Assembly: GCA_021843755.1 (NCBI GenBank)
Contig: JAKBWB010000038.1
Span: forward strand, 39,420-103,419
Source of the DNA: Pseudomonadota bacterium
Lineage (GTDB): Bacteria; Pseudomonadota; Gammaproteobacteria; Steroidobacterales; Steroidobacteraceae
Length of the DNA: 64,000 nt
Direction of reading: 5' to 3'
The notes below the pieces were generated by a model that searched no databases, was not told the origin of the DNA, and worked only from the letters and a program-made list of their open reading frames with translations. Positions 1 through 8,491 of the stretch are shown piece after piece. A program made the position numbers and the translations under genes. Numbering within the stretch: position 1 is the first letter of the stretch; each line of letters opens with the position of its first letter.

Positions 1-47
1 GGTTCATGCGCGTCTTCGCCGAGCGCCTGGCGCGCTGGACGGATTGA
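1..47 (+). CDS. 3' end of an unidentified protein (partial)
   Basis: The reading frame entered at base 3 gives FMRVFAERLARWTD and then a TGA at 45-47. Its codon use (GC-rich third positions) looks coding, and it would run convergently towards paaX, whose stop lies 61 bases further on. The gene starts outside the window, and fourteen residues are too few to name it. A phenylacetate gene (paaF, H, I, J or K) is a reasonable guess from position only. Confidence 0.35.
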   Translation, partial: FMRVFAERLARWTD

Positions 48-107
48 GCGCCTGCGCCCTCGTATCGCAGCGGAACTGGCGGCCCAACATCGGGTGGCGC
101 GCCCGGC

Positions 108-1031
108 CTATCGGATCAGCCCGCCCAATCGGGCCTGCGACTCGGGGCCGGCCGGGGGCAGGGGACCGCGCAGTGTCGCGCCGTACTCGCTCAGGTGGTG
201 CTCGGCGGCGGCGAAAACGGCGGTATACAGGCCGGCACACAGGGTGTAGGCCTCGACCCCGATCCAACTCTCCGGCAGCAGGGCCGGGGGCAGGAGCGGG
301 TCGCGCAGATGGATCTTGCGGTATTCGTGAATCAATAGCGTGCGCACCACGAACGCCGATTGCGGCCAGAGGGCGCGTAGATCGCGGGCCGCTGCGATCG
401 GCGCAAAGGTGTCGCGGAACTTGCGGTAGCGGCGCGCGATCTGGTCGAGATCCCAAGCCAGACTCACGCAGCGGCGGTCGGCCTGCGCGCTCTCGCCTCG
501 GCTCTCGAACAGCCAGCCCGCGTCGGCCCAGCCGCGCAGCGCGAGCCATGCGCGCGCTTGCTCGCAGGTGAGCGCCGGATGCGCATAGAGCCCGGGGGTG
601 ATCTGCCCGAAGCCGAGCCAGCGCAGCGCTGCGCGCAGTCCGCTACGGTCGGCGCGCCCCGGCGCCAGGGCCAGCAGCGTCCAGCGCCCGTGCCACTCGC
701 TCGGGTTCGGCGCGTAGATGCGCGCGGTCGCCTCGGCGAAAACGGCGCGCCCGGTCTCGGTGAGACGGTATTCGCTGTTCCGTCCTTCTCGGACGGAGAT
801 CAGCCAATCGTCGGCGGCGAGCCGCGCCACTGCGGTGCGTACCAGCCGCTCGGCCAGCCCGAACGGCTCGGCCAGCCGAATCAGGCTGGCGAGTGTGATG
901 CGCCCACCGCGCGGGGCGATCGCGTCCCCGAAGATCGTCATCAGCAGCGAGCCGCTGCGCAGCGGGCGTTGCGCGCGGAAGCGGTGCCGAAGCGCCTCGA
1001 TTGCCGGTTGCGCGTCGTGGGTGCAGTCCAT
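108..1031 (-). CDS. paaX: Phenylacetate operon transcriptional repressor PaaX
   Basis: A 307-residue repressor of the GntR-like PaaX family, which binds operators in paa promoters and is released by phenylacetyl-CoA. The winged-helix N-terminus covers about residues 25-92 ([12 protein letters not shown] through [10 protein letters not shown]), and the remaining two thirds match the PaaX effector domain in length and order. The frame stays open upstream to 1160, but the ATG at 1031 gives the usual family length of roughly 300-316 residues, and the longer frame would run through the paaA promoter. It is divergent from paaA, so one intergenic region of about 117 bases can serve both promoters. 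That region carries a palindrome likely to be the PaaX operator. The assignment rests on family resemblance and the adjacent paa operon. Confidence 0.92.
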   Translation of the reverse strand: MDCTHDAQPAIEALRHRFRAQRPLRSGSLLMTIFGDAIAPRGGRITLASLIRLAEPFGLAERLVRTAVARLAADDWLISVREGRNSEYRLTETGRAVFAEATARIYAPNPSEWHGRWTLLALAPGRADRSGLRAALRWLGFGQITPGLYAHPALTCEQARAWLALRGWADAGWLFESRGESAQADRRCVSLAWDLDQIARRYRKFRDTFAPIAAARDLRALWPQSAFVVRTLLIHEYRKIHLRDPLLPPALLPESWIGVEAYTLCAGLYTAVFAAAEHHLSEYGATLRGPLPPAGPESQARLGGLIR

Positions 1032-1089
1032 GGGCCGCCGGGAAGGGATAGGCAGGGGAGGGGACGGACACATTCTGCCACGAATCCGC

Positions 1090-1117
1090 TTGACACAAAA
1101 ATAAGGCGGAATATAGT
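1090..1117 (+). promoter_or_regulatory. Sigma-70 promoter of the paaABCDE-G-Z operon
   Basis: A consensus -35 TTGACA (1090-1095) is followed after 16 bases by TATAGT (1112-1117). This is the best-formed promoter in the window. Transcription would start near 1124, about 25 bases before the preferred paaA start codon at 1149. Confidence 0.75.
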
Positions 1118-1129
1118 TTTTCCGTGTCA
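1091..1129. promoter_or_regulatory. Candidate PaaX operator palindrome
   Basis: TGACAC followed by AAAAA (1091-1101) is mirrored by TTTTT-CC-GTGTCA (1117-1129). The inverted repeat therefore spans the -35 and -10 elements and the predicted start of transcription. Its position suits a repressor that blocks RNA polymerase, and paaX is the divergent neighbour. Binding by PaaX is inferred. Confidence 0.55.
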
Positions 1130-1148
1130 CGTTATGCTCGGCTTCGGC

Positions 1149-2150
1149 ATGTATACGCAAGCATTGGATTCAGCAGGCGCCGCCGAGCCGCAGGGCGACG
1201 TGGATGAGGTCGCGCGTCTGGAGAGGTTTCAGGCGCGCATCGATCGCGACGAGAAGATCGAACCGAAGGATTGGATGCCGGCGGATTACCGCCAGGCGCT
1301 CATCCGGCAGATCGCCCAGCACGCCCATTCGGAAGTCGTCGGGATGCTGCCGGAGGGCAACTGGATCAGCCGCGCGCCGTCGCTGCGCCGCAAAGTGGTG
1401 TTGATCGCCAAGGTGCAGGACGAGGGCGGCCATGGGATGTACTTGTACAGCGCTGCCGAGACGCTTGGTGTCTCGCGCGCAGCGCTGATCGAGCAGCTCC
1501 TCGCGGGGCGTGCCAAGTACTCGAGCATTTTCAATTACCCCACGCTCACCTGGGCGGACATCGGGGCGATCGGCTGGCTGGTCGACGGCGCGGCGATCAT
1601 GAATCAGATCCCGCTGTGCCGCTGCTCGTACGGGCCGTATGCGCGCGCCATGGTGCGCATTTGCAAAGAGGAGAGTTTCCATCAGCGCCAAGGCTATGAG
1701 CTGATGCTGACGCTCGCGCGCGGTAGTGCCGCGCAGCGCGCCATGGCACAAGAGGCGCTGAACCGCTGGTGGTGGCCCTCGCTGATGATGTTTGGGCCGA
1801 GCGATGCGCACTCGGTGCATACGGCGCAATCGATGCGCTGGAAGATCAAGCGATTCAGCAACGACGAGTTGCGGCAGAAATTCATCGACGTGACGGTGCC
1901 GCAGGCACAGTACCTGGGGCTCACCGTACCGGACCCCGAGCTGCGCTGGGACGAGCCGGCGCAGCACTACCGCGCCGGTCCGATCGACTGGAGCGAGTTC
2001 CAGGCGGTGCTCGAGGGCGGCGGTCCATGCAACCGCGAGCGGCTGGCCGCGCGGCGCGAGGCGCACGAGGCCGGCCGCTGGGTGCGCGAAGCGGCGGTGG
2101 CGTATGCCGAGAAGCACGGTGCGCACGCCGAACCCGCGCGAAGCGGCTGA
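1149..2150 (+). CDS. paaA: Phenylacetyl-CoA 1,2-epoxidase catalytic subunit PaaA
   Basis: The di-iron oxygenase subunit of the PaaABCE multicomponent epoxidase, which converts phenylacetyl-CoA to its 1,2-epoxide in the cytoplasm. The 333-residue product aligns with known PaaA along its length ([37 protein letters not shown]). Carboxylate-bridge ligands sit in the ferritin-like helices: E92-G-G-H95 and C172-K-E-E-S-F-H178, the two ExxH motifs. The frame is open upstream to 558, but that stretch is antisense to paaX. The ATG at 1149 lies just downstream of the promoter; the ATG at 1134 is an alternative. No strong ribosome binding site precedes either. It is the first gene of the paa operon, and paaB follows after 12 bases. 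Confidence 0.95.
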   Translation: MYTQALDSAGAAEPQGDVDEVARLERFQARIDRDEKIEPKDWMPADYRQALIRQIAQHAHSEVVGMLPEGNWISRAPSLRRKVVLIAKVQDEGGHGMYLYSAAETLGVSRAALIEQLLAGRAKYSSIFNYPTLTWADIGAIGWLVDGAAIMNQIPLCRCSYGPYARAMVRICKEESFHQRQGYELMLTLARGSAAQRAMAQEALNRWWWPSLMMFGPSDAHSVHTAQSMRWKIKRFSNDELRQKFIDVTVPQAQYLGLTVPDPELRWDEPAQHYRAGPIDWSEFQAVLEGGGPCNRERLAARREAHEAGRWVREAAVAYAEKHGAHAEPARSG

Positions 2151-2162
2151 GGAGGGCGGAAC

Positions 2163-2447
2163 ATGAACGAGGATTGGGCGTTGTACGAGGTGTTCATCCG
2201 TTCGCGCTCGGGGTTGGAGCACAAGCACGTCGGGAGTCTGCATGCCGCCGATGCGCGCATGGCGATCGAGCATGCGCGCGACACGTACACCCGCCGCCTG
2301 GAGGGGGTGAGCATCTGGGTCGTGCGCTCGAGTGAGATCGTCGCCTCCGATCCGGAGGAGGCCGAGGCGCTGTTCGAGCCGGCGCGCGACAAGATTTATC
2401 GGCATCCGACGTTCTACGCGATCCCGGACGAGGTCAAGAACCTATGA
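2163..2447 (+). CDS. paaB: Phenylacetyl-CoA epoxidase structural subunit PaaB
   Basis: A 94-residue protein of the PaaB family, a small subunit of the phenylacetyl-CoA epoxidase complex that helps hold PaaA-PaaC heterodimers in the larger assembly. Characteristic stretches are WALYEVFIRSRSGLEHKHVGS near the N-terminus and ALFEPARDKIYRHPTFY near the C-terminus. A GGAGGGCGG ribosome binding site lies just before the ATG. It sits 12 bases after paaA, and its stop overlaps the paaC ATG by four bases (ATGA type), so paaB and paaC are probably translationally coupled. Confidence 0.95.
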   Translation: MNEDWALYEVFIRSRSGLEHKHVGSLHAADARMAIEHARDTYTRRLEGVSIWVVRSSEIVASDPEEAEALFEPARDKIYRHPTFYAIPDEVKNL

Positions 2448-3232
2448 GCACGGCGATCGCCGCCGAGCGACCGCAGGCCACCGTCGAGGAGCGCTTCGAG
2501 TACACGCTGCGCCTTGCCGACACCAGCCTGGTGGCCGGTCAGCGCCTCGCCGAGTGGCTCGGGCACGGGCCGGCGCTCGAGGAAGATCTGGCGCTCGGCA
2601 ACATTGCGCTCGACCTGATCGGTCAGGCGCGGCTGCTGCTGGCGCTGGCCGGTCGCATCGAGGGGCGCGGCCGCGACGAGGACGCGCTTGCTTTCTGGCG
2701 CGATGCCGGGCAGTTCCGCAACGTGTCGCTGGCCGAGCAGCCGAACGGGGACTTTGGCCAGACCATCGTGCGGCAGTGCCTGCTCGATGCGTGGCAACTC
2801 GAGACGTACGCGAGCCTGGCCGGCTCGCTCGACGCCGAGCTCGCCGACATCGCCAAGAAGGCCGCCAAGGAATGCCGGTACCACTGGCGCTACAGCTCCG
2901 GGTGGCTGGTGCGTCTCGGGGATGGCACCGAGGAAAGTCACCGGCGCATCGGTGCGGCGATGCAGGATCTGTGGCGTTTCACCGATGAGCTGCTCACGCC
3001 CGATGGGCTCGATGCGCGCATGGCCGAATGCGGTATCGGGCCGCCGCCGGCGGCGGTCCGCGAGCGCTGGGAGCAGCGCGTAGCGGGGGTGCTGGAGGAG
3101 GCGAAACTGCCGCTGCCGGCGCGCCCGCACTATCCTTGGCACGGCAAGCGCGGCGTGCACACCGAGTCGCTCGGTCATCTGCTCGCAACCATGCAACATC
3201 TGCCGCGGACCTACCCCGGAGTGTCGTGGTGA
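2444..3232 (+). CDS. paaC: Phenylacetyl-CoA epoxidase structural subunit PaaC
   Basis: A 262-residue ferritin-fold protein of the PaaC family. It pairs with PaaA in the epoxidase but has no catalytic iron site of its own. Family signatures are LADTSLVAGQRLAEWLGHGP, LALGNIALDLIGQARLLL and RYHWRYSSGWLVRLGDGTEES. The start overlaps the end of paaB (ATGA) and its stop overlaps the GTG of paaD (GTGA), so the epoxidase subunits are made from one coupled message. The length is normal (about 250 in E. coli). Confidence 0.95.
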   Translation: MSTAIAAERPQATVEERFEYTLRLADTSLVAGQRLAEWLGHGPALEEDLALGNIALDLIGQARLLLALAGRIEGRGRDEDALAFWRDAGQFRNVSLAEQPNGDFGQTIVRQCLLDAWQLETYASLAGSLDAELADIAKKAAKECRYHWRYSSGWLVRLGDGTEESHRRIGAAMQDLWRFTDELLTPDGLDARMAECGIGPPPAAVRERWEQRVAGVLEEAKLPLPARPHYPWHGKRGVHTESLGHLLATMQHLPRTYPGVSW

Positions 3233-3714
3233 GCGCGCCGGCGGCCGATGCCGCTGCGACACGTGAGGGGCGCATCTGGCGCACGCTCGAGTCGGTGCTG
3301 GACCCGGAGATTCCGGTGGTCAATGTCGTGGAACTCGGCGTCGTGCGGCATGTGCGCACGGCGGGAGATGGCCGTATCCACGTGGGCCTCACTCCGACTT
3401 ACTCGGGGTGCCCGGCTACGGAGGTCATCGAACAGGCGGTTCGCGCGGCGCTCGATCATGCGGGCCTGGATGACGTGATGCTCGAGACGGTGCTGTGGCC
3501 GGCCTGGTCGAGCGAGTGGCTGAGCGAGTCGGGTCGGCGCAAGCTCGAGGCATTCGGTGTCGCGATCGAGCCCCGGGCGGGGACGGCGCCCGCCTGCCCG
3601 CGCTGCGCCAGCCGGAACGTCGAGCGTATCGGGGAGTTCGGCTCCACGCCCTGCAAGGCGCATTACCGCTGCCGGACGTGCCGCGAGCCGTTCGATACGT
3701 TCAAGTGCATTTGA
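3229..3714 (+). CDS. paaD: Phenylacetate degradation protein PaaD (Fe-S/MIP18-type maturation factor)
   Basis: A 161-residue protein with an N-terminal DUF59/MIP18 domain (about residues 15-100, RTLESVLDPEIPVVNVVELG) and a C-terminal zinc-ribbon-like tail with CxxC pairs at C123/C126 and C148/C151. PaaD is needed for the epoxidase and is thought to help mature its iron or Fe-S centres, probably that of PaaE. The frame is open upstream, but the GTG at 3229 overlaps the paaC stop (GTGA) and gives the standard PaaD length. paaE starts one base after the stop. Confidence 0.93.
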   Translation: MSAPAADAAATREGRIWRTLESVLDPEIPVVNVVELGVVRHVRTAGDGRIHVGLTPTYSGCPATEVIEQAVRAALDHAGLDDVMLETVLWPAWSSEWLSESGRRKLEAFGVAIEPRAGTAPACPRCASRNVERIGEFGSTPCKAHYRCRTCREPFDTFKCI

Positions 3715-3715
3715 G

Positions 3716-4786
3716 ATGCTGAGATTCCACAGGCTGCGCGTCGTCGAGGTGCGCCCCGAAGCCGAGGATGCCGTCGCCGTTGCGCTCGAGGTGCCCGCTG
3801 GGCTGCGCGGCGAATATCGCGGGGCGCCCGGTCAACACATCGTGCTGCGCGCGAGGGACGGGGAAGGGGAGCTGCGCCGGACCTATTCGCTCACCGACGC
3901 GCCGGGGTCGGACTCGCTGCACATCCTGGTGCGCAAGCAGCCGCAGGGGCGCATGTCGCAATGGCTGGCGGGCCTGACGTGCGGAACACAGATCGAGGTG
4001 CTGCCGCCGAACGGCAGCTTCACGCCGCACTCCGGCTCGCTCGATCGCGGCCTGCGCGTCGCATTCGCGGCCGGCAGCGGTATCACGCCGGTGCTGTCGG
4101 TGACGCGCGCGGTGCTGGCCGCCGGCGGTGCCATGATGGTCTTCTACGGCAACCGCGGCAGCGCGCGTGCCATGGGGCTCGAGGCGCTGCAGGGACTGAA
4201 GGACCGCTACCCCCAGCGGCTGTCGCTGCATTTCATCATGAGCCGCGAGCCGCAGGAGGTCGGGCTCTACAACGGGCGACTCGATGGTGCGAAGGTCCGC
4301 GAGCTGGCCGGCGCGTTCTTCGAGCCGCGGCGGATCCTCGAGGCGTTCGTCTGCGGTCCGGGCGACATGGATGAGCAGGCGAGGGCGGCGCTGCAGGCGC
4401 TCGGTATGCCGGCCGAGCGCATTCATGTGGAGCATTTCGCGGTTGCCAGCGAATCGGTGGCCGAGGCCGGCTCGCCGGCGGCAGCAGCGGCACCTCAGGC
4501 GGGCGTGGCCGAGGTCGGTGTGAGGCTCGACGGCCGGCGCCGCTCGTTCCGCATGGCGCTCGATGCCGATACGGTGCTCGACGCCGCGGAGCGGGCCGGC
4601 ATCGAGCTGCCCTTTTCCTGCCGCTCCGGCGTGTGCTCGACCTGCCGCACCAAGGTTGTGCGCGGCAAGGTCCGCATGGAGCACAACTACGCGCTCGAGG
4701 CGTGGGAGCTCGAGCAGGGCTACGTACTGGCGTGCCAGTCGAGGTGCCTGACGCCGCAGCTCGAGCTCGATTACGACGAGAAGTGA
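3716..4786 (+). CDS. paaE: Phenylacetyl-CoA epoxidase reductase subunit PaaE
   Basis: A 356-residue reductase that passes electrons from NADPH through FAD and a plant-type [2Fe-2S] cluster to PaaA. The domain order is an FAD-binding barrel (RRTYSLTDAPG, about residues 59-69), a nucleotide-binding domain (AGSGITPVLSVTRAVL, then FVCGPGDM), and a C-terminal ferredoxin domain with cluster ligands C302, C307, C310 and C340. The ATG at 3716 begins one base after the paaD stop; the longer open frame upstream is the paaD gene read out of phase. Length and order agree with E. coli PaaE. Confidence 0.95.
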   Translation: MLRFHRLRVVEVRPEAEDAVAVALEVPAGLRGEYRGAPGQHIVLRARDGEGELRRTYSLTDAPGSDSLHILVRKQPQGRMSQWLAGLTCGTQIEVLPPNGSFTPHSGSLDRGLRVAFAAGSGITPVLSVTRAVLAAGGAMMVFYGNRGSARAMGLEALQGLKDRYPQRLSLHFIMSREPQEVGLYNGRLDGAKVRELAGAFFEPRRILEAFVCGPGDMDEQARAALQALGMPAERIHVEHFAVASESVAEAGSPAAAAAPQAGVAEVGVRLDGRRRSFRMALDADTVLDAAERAGIELPFSCRSGVCSTCRTKVVRGKVRMEHNYALEAWELEQGYVLACQSRCLTPQLELDYDEK

Positions 4787-4810
4787 GTCTCCCGGCAGGG
4801 TGAGGATCCC

Positions 4811-5602
4811 ATGAGCTACCAGACCATCGAGTACTCGGTTGCCGCTGGCATCGCCCGCCTCACGCTGAATCGGCCGGAGTGCCTCAACAGCTTCAATACG
4901 CTCATGCACCAGGAGGTGCGCCACGCGCTCACGGCGCTCGCGGCCGACACCGAGGCGCGAGTGTTGATCCTCACCGGTGCCGGCCGCGGTTTTTGCGCCG
5001 GACAGGACCTCGGCGATCGGCCGAGTGCCCCGGGAGGCGCGCCGGCGGACCTTGGGGAGTCGATCGAGCGCTATTACAACCCGTTGATCCTGATGTTGCG
5101 CCGGCTGCCGTTGCCGGTCATCGCCGCGGTCAACGGCGTGGCGGCCGGCGCGGGCGCGAATATCGCGTTCGCCTGCGATCTGGTGCTGGCGGCGCGCTCG
5201 GCGAGTTTCGTGCAGGCGTTCGCGCGTATCGGCCTGGTACCGGATTGCGGCGGCACGTGGTTCGTGCCGCGGCTGGTCGGGTCGGCGCGCGCGATGGGAC
5301 TGGCGCTCCTCGGGGAGAAGCTGCCGGCCACGCAGGCGGCGCAGTGGGGTCTGATCTGGCGCTGTCTGGAGGACGATGAGCTCGGGCCGGAGGTCGATTC
5401 GCTCGCCGAGCGGCTGGCCGCCGCCCCGACCCGCGCGCTGGCGCGCGCCAAGCAATTGATCTCGGCAAGCGCAAGCCGCACGCTCGAGCAACAGCTCGAA
5501 GCGGAGCGGGACGCGCAGCGCGAGCTCGGCTACAGCGCCGATTATGCCGAAGGGGTCGCGGCGTTCATCGCCAGGCGCGAACCGCGATTCACGGGTCGAT
5601 GA
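4811..5602 (+). CDS. paaG: 2-(1,2-epoxy-1,2-dihydrophenyl)acetyl-CoA isomerase PaaG
   Basis: A 263-residue crotonase-fold enzyme that isomerises the ring epoxide to oxepin-CoA and also shifts double bonds later in the pathway. It follows E. coli PaaG closely: LTLNRPECLNSF, LILTGAGRGFCAGQDLGDR (oxyanion-hole region), AVNGVAAGAGANIAFACDLV and RIGLVPDCGGTWFVPRLVG. The C-terminal YAEGVAAFIARREPRFTG is also PaaG-like, which favours PaaG over the hydratase PaaF. A ribosome binding site (GGGTGAGGA) precedes the ATG. It lies 24 bases after paaE and 18 bases before paaZ, so it is part of the same operon. Confidence 0.92.
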   Translation: MSYQTIEYSVAAGIARLTLNRPECLNSFNTLMHQEVRHALTALAADTEARVLILTGAGRGFCAGQDLGDRPSAPGGAPADLGESIERYYNPLILMLRRLPLPVIAAVNGVAAGAGANIAFACDLVLAARSASFVQAFARIGLVPDCGGTWFVPRLVGSARAMGLALLGEKLPATQAAQWGLIWRCLEDDELGPEVDSLAERLAAAPTRALARAKQLISASASRTLEQQLEAERDAQRELGYSADYAEGVAAFIARREPRFTGR

Positions 5603-5620
5603 CACAGCAGGGGACAGCCG

Positions 5621-7663
5621 ATGCAATTGCGCAGTTACATCGCAGGGGAATGGGTGAGCGGCGCGGGCGGCGGCGCGGCGCTGCGCGATGCGAGCACCGG
5701 AGAAGTGATCGCCAGCGCCTCGAGCGAGGGTCTTGACTTTGCCGCCGTGCTCGAGCATGCCCGCGCCGTTGGCGGCGCCAATCTGCGCCGCCTGAGCTTT
5801 CACGAGCGCGCCGCGCGCTTGAAGGGGCTCGCCAGATTCCTCACCGAGCACAAGGAGGAACTCTACAGGCTGTCGTACGCCACGGGTGCGACGCAGTCCG
5901 ATTCCTGGATCGACATCGACGGGGGCATCGGCACGCTGTTCGTCTACGCGAGCAAGGGCATGAAGGAACTGCCGGACGGCTATGTGTACGTCGACGGCCA
6001 GACCGAGTCGTTGGCGAAAAGCGGCAGCTTTCTCGGCCAGCACATTTACCTGCCGCTCGAGGGTGCCGCGGTGCACATCAACGCCTTCAACTTCCCGGTC
6101 TGGGGGATGTTGGAGAAACTTGCGCCGACACTGCTCGCCGGGGTGCCGGCCGTCGTGAAGCCCGCCACGGCCACCGCCTACCTCGCCGAGCTCGCCTTTC
6201 GGCTGATCATCGCGTCGGGTGAGCTGCCGGAGGGCGCCGTGCAGTTGATCTGCGGGGGTGTCGGCGACTTGTTCGATCACCTGACCTGTCAGGACACGAT
6301 TGCCTTCACCGGCTCGGCCTCGACCGCGCGCAGGCTGCGCGCCCATCCCCGGGTGCTCGATCGGTCGGTGCGGTTCACCGCCGAGACCGACTCGCTGAAC
6401 TCGTGCATTCTCGGGCCCGATGCCGGTCCGGACAGCCCCGAGTTCGATCTGTTCGTGAAGGAAGTGGTGCGGGAGATGACCGTCAAGGCGGGACAGAAGT
6501 GCACCGCCATTCGTAAGGCGATCGTGCCGGCGGTGCACAGTGCCGCGCTGATCGATGCGCTGCGCGCCGCGCTCGAGCAGGTGATCATCGGGAACCCGCG
6601 CGACGCGACGGTGCGCATGGGACCGCTCGCCTCGCTCGCCCAGCGCCGCGAGGTGCTCGAGCAGCTGGGGCGCCTGGCGCGCGAGGCGCAAGTCGTGTGC
6701 GGCGGAATCGCTGCGCCGAAGCTTACCGGCGTCGATGCCGAGCGCGGCGCATTCGTCGCGCCGACGCTGCTGCGGTGCGACGACGGCGCGCACGCTCACG
6801 CGGTGCACGAGGTCGAGGCCTTTGGCCCGGTCAGCACGGTGGTGACGTACGACACGGTGGAATCGGCCATGCAGTTGGCGCGCCGTGGCGGGGGGAGCCT
6901 GGTCGGCTCGGTGTTTACTGCGGACGATGCGCTTGCGGCGCGGCTGGTGCTGGGGCTTGCGCCGTTTCATGGCCGCGTGCTCGTGGTCAACCGCCACTGC
7001 GCCAAGGACTCGACCGGCCACGGCTCGCCGCTGCCGCACCTGGTGCACGGCGGGCCGGGACGGGCCGGCGGCGGTGAGGAGATGGGTGGAATCCGCGGGG
7101 TGCTGCACTACATGCAGCGCACGGCGGTGCAGGGCACGCCCGATGTGCTCAGCGCCGTCATGGGGCGCTGGGTCAGAGGATCCCGGGAACTCGATCCGGG
7201 CGTACATCCGTTCCGTCAGCCCTTCGGCGCGTTGCGTATCGGTGACACGTTCCGCTCCGGCGAGCGGGAGGTGACGCTGCAGGACATCGAGCGCTTCGCG
7301 GCGATCTCGGGGGATTACTTCTATGCGCACATGGACGAGGCGGCCGCCCGGCGCAATCCGATCTTCGGCGGGCGGGTCGCGCATGGTTATTTGCTCATCG
7401 CGGCCGCGGCAGGACTGTTCGTCGATCCGCCATTGGGCCCGGTGCTGGCCAACTACGGCATCGACGCTTTGCGTTTCACGCAGCCGGTCAAGCCCGGCGA
7501 TCGGATCAAGGTCCGCCTGACCTGCAAGGAGAAGTCGCTGCGCGCGGGGCAGGGCTATGGCGAGGTGCGCTGGGATACACAGATCACCAATCAGGATGGC
7601 GCGACGGTCGCGCAATACGATGTCCTGACCCTGGTGAGCGAGCAGGCGGTTCCGGGCGGTTGA
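5621..7663 (+). CDS. paaZ: Bifunctional oxepin-CoA hydrolase / 3-oxo-5,6-dehydrosuberyl-CoA semialdehyde dehydrogenase PaaZ
   Basis: A 680-residue fusion that opens the oxepin-CoA ring and oxidises the resulting aldehyde with NADP. The N-terminal aldehyde dehydrogenase (about 1-520) has catalytic E255 (TAETDSLN) and nucleophile C294 (GQKCTAIRK). The C-terminal MaoC-type hydratase (about 545-675) keeps D565 and H570 in GDYFYAHMDEAA and the FGGRVAHGYLL motif. Both active sites therefore look intact, and the length matches E. coli PaaZ (681). It is the last gene of the paa operon here; a GC-rich stem-loop lies about 58 bases beyond the stop. Confidence 0.95.
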   Translation: MQLRSYIAGEWVSGAGGGAALRDASTGEVIASASSEGLDFAAVLEHARAVGGANLRRLSFHERAARLKGLARFLTEHKEELYRLSYATGATQSDSWIDIDGGIGTLFVYASKGMKELPDGYVYVDGQTESLAKSGSFLGQHIYLPLEGAAVHINAFNFPVWGMLEKLAPTLLAGVPAVVKPATATAYLAELAFRLIIASGELPEGAVQLICGGVGDLFDHLTCQDTIAFTGSASTARRLRAHPRVLDRSVRFTAETDSLNSCILGPDAGPDSPEFDLFVKEVVREMTVKAGQKCTAIRKAIVPAVHSAALIDALRAALEQVIIGNPRDATVRMGPLASLAQRREVLEQLGRLAREAQVVCGGIAAPKLTGVDAERGAFVAPTLLRCDDGAHAHAVHEVEAFGPVSTVVTYDTVESAMQLARRGGGSLVGSVFTADDALAARLVLGLAPFHGRVLVVNRHCAKDSTGHGSPLPHLVHGGPGRAGGGEEMGGIRGVLHYMQRTAVQGTPDVLSAVMGRWVRGSRELDPGVHPFRQPFGALRIGDTFRSGEREVTLQDIERFAAISGDYFYAHMDEAAARRNPIFGGRVAHGYLLIAAAAGLFVDPPLGPVLANYGIDALRFTQPVKPGDRIKVRLTCKEKSLRAGQGYGEVRWDTQITNQDGATVAQYDVLTLVSEQAVPGG

Positions 7664-7721
7664 GACACCGGCGGCGCCGTGCCCACGGCGGCGTACGGCC
7701 GCGCAAGATGAGCGGTCCGAT

Positions 7722-7740
7722 CCCGGCGTGGCCCGCCGGG
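7722..7740 (+). terminator. GC-rich stem-loop after paaZ, possible terminator
   Basis: A perfect 7-bp stem, CCCGGCG/CGCCGGG, with a TGGCC loop. No run of T follows, so it is not a standard intrinsic terminator. It may help stop or stabilise the paa transcript. Confidence 0.35.
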
Positions 7741-7966
7741 CATTCTGCGCGGGAGTTGTCCCGAGACGAGCCTATGCGACGGTGGGGAACGTCGCCCATC
7801 CTCCGTTGCGCTCACTGGGGCGCCTGGACGGCTTCCAAGCAGCGCCGGCGCGAGCTTTGCGTGAGAAACGGCAGGGGCAGTTGCATCCGCGCATCGTGAT
7901 GATACGCATCCTTCCTGATGGCGCGGCGGCTCGTGCGGAGGGACCCATAAGCTGCCGCGCGCACGC

Positions 7967-7994
7967 CTTGAGTTAGCCGTTTCCGGCCGCATCT
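7967..7994 (+). promoter_or_regulatory. Sigma-32-type heat-shock promoter of hsp20-lon
   Basis: CTTGAGT (7967-7973) and CCGCATCT (7987-7994) are separated by 13 bases. The E. coli sigma-32 consensus is CTTGAAA, 13-15 bases, then CCCCATnT. Only two positions of the -35 and one of the -10 differ. The position, about 78 bases before an Hsp20 gene and lon, fits the expected heat-shock control. Confidence 0.6.
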
Positions 7995-8071
7995 CTTGTA
8001 CAAGGGCGGTCGGCGCTGAAGCCGGCTTGCGCGGCAGTGGGCGGTGCATCTGCCGCTTCGGAGTATGGCGC

Positions 8072-8491
8072 ATGAGCAGCGAGCGACAATACGGGTGGAT
8101 GTGGGACGAGGCCTGCGAGCTGGTGGACGCGGCCGAGCGGGCCCAGCGGCGGTTGCTGCGCTACGTGGGGCCAGGGGCCGATGCCGCGGTTTGGGCGCCG
8201 CCGGTGGACATTCAGGAGATTGCCGAGGGGGTGGTGGTCGTGTTCGCCCTGCCGGGAGTCGCCCTGGAGGACATCGAGCTGCGGCTCGAGCCCGCCGCGC
8301 TCGTCGTCAGGGCCGAGCGCCGCTGGAAGCTCGCCCATCCGGATGCGGTGATCCGCCGCCTGGAGATTCCATATGGGAGTTTCGTCCGCCGGATTCCGCT
8401 CTCGGGCGTGCCGCTGGTCCTGTCGGCCACCCGTTACGAGCACGGTTGCCTCGAGGTGCGCCTGGTGCGGGTGATGGAGAGTGATTTATGA
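8072..8491 (+). CDS. Hsp20/alpha-crystallin family small heat-shock protein
   Basis: A 139-residue ATP-independent holdase chaperone. The alpha-crystallin domain covers about residues 42-135 (PPVDIQEIAEGVVVVFALPGV, then LEPAALVVRAERR, then EIPYGSFVRRIPLSG). The ATG at 8072 has GGAG eight bases upstream. The C-terminal I-x-I/V oligomerisation tail is not obvious, so this may be a divergent or smaller-oligomer form. Its stop overlaps the lon ATG by four bases, so the chaperone and the protease are co-expressed, probably from the sigma-32-type promoter upstream. Confidence 0.85.
   Translation: MSSERQYGWMWDEACELVDAAERAQRRLLRYVGPGADAAVWAPPVDIQEIAEGVVVVFALPGVALEDIELRLEPAALVVRAERRWKLAHPDAVIRRLEIPYGSFVRRIPLSGVPLVLSATRYEHGCLEVRLVRVMESDL

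Larger units (their letters stand above)
7664..8071. other. 408-bp intergenic region between paaZ and hsp20
   Basis: No convincing gene is present on either strand; short open frames here lack ribosome binding sites and family resemblance. It holds a GC-rich stem-loop near the paaZ end and a sigma-32-like promoter near the hsp20 end. It is the longest gene-free stretch in the window. Confidence 0.6.

Noticed and set aside
558..1148. N-terminal extension of paaA by about 197 codons
   Set aside because: The extension is antisense to paaX and crosses the paaA promoter; PaaA homologues start near 1149.
4811..5602. PaaF (2,3-dehydroadipyl-CoA hydratase)
   Set aside because: The crotonase fold fits either, but the residues around the oxyanion hole and the C-terminus follow PaaG more closely.
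3701..7615. A 1304-codon open frame on the minus strand opposite paaE-paaZ
   Set aside because: It is antisense to well-recognised genes, has a low-complexity His/Arg/Gln-rich translation and resembles no family. Such frames are a by-product of high third-position GC; similar ones lie opposite lon, acnA and uvrC.
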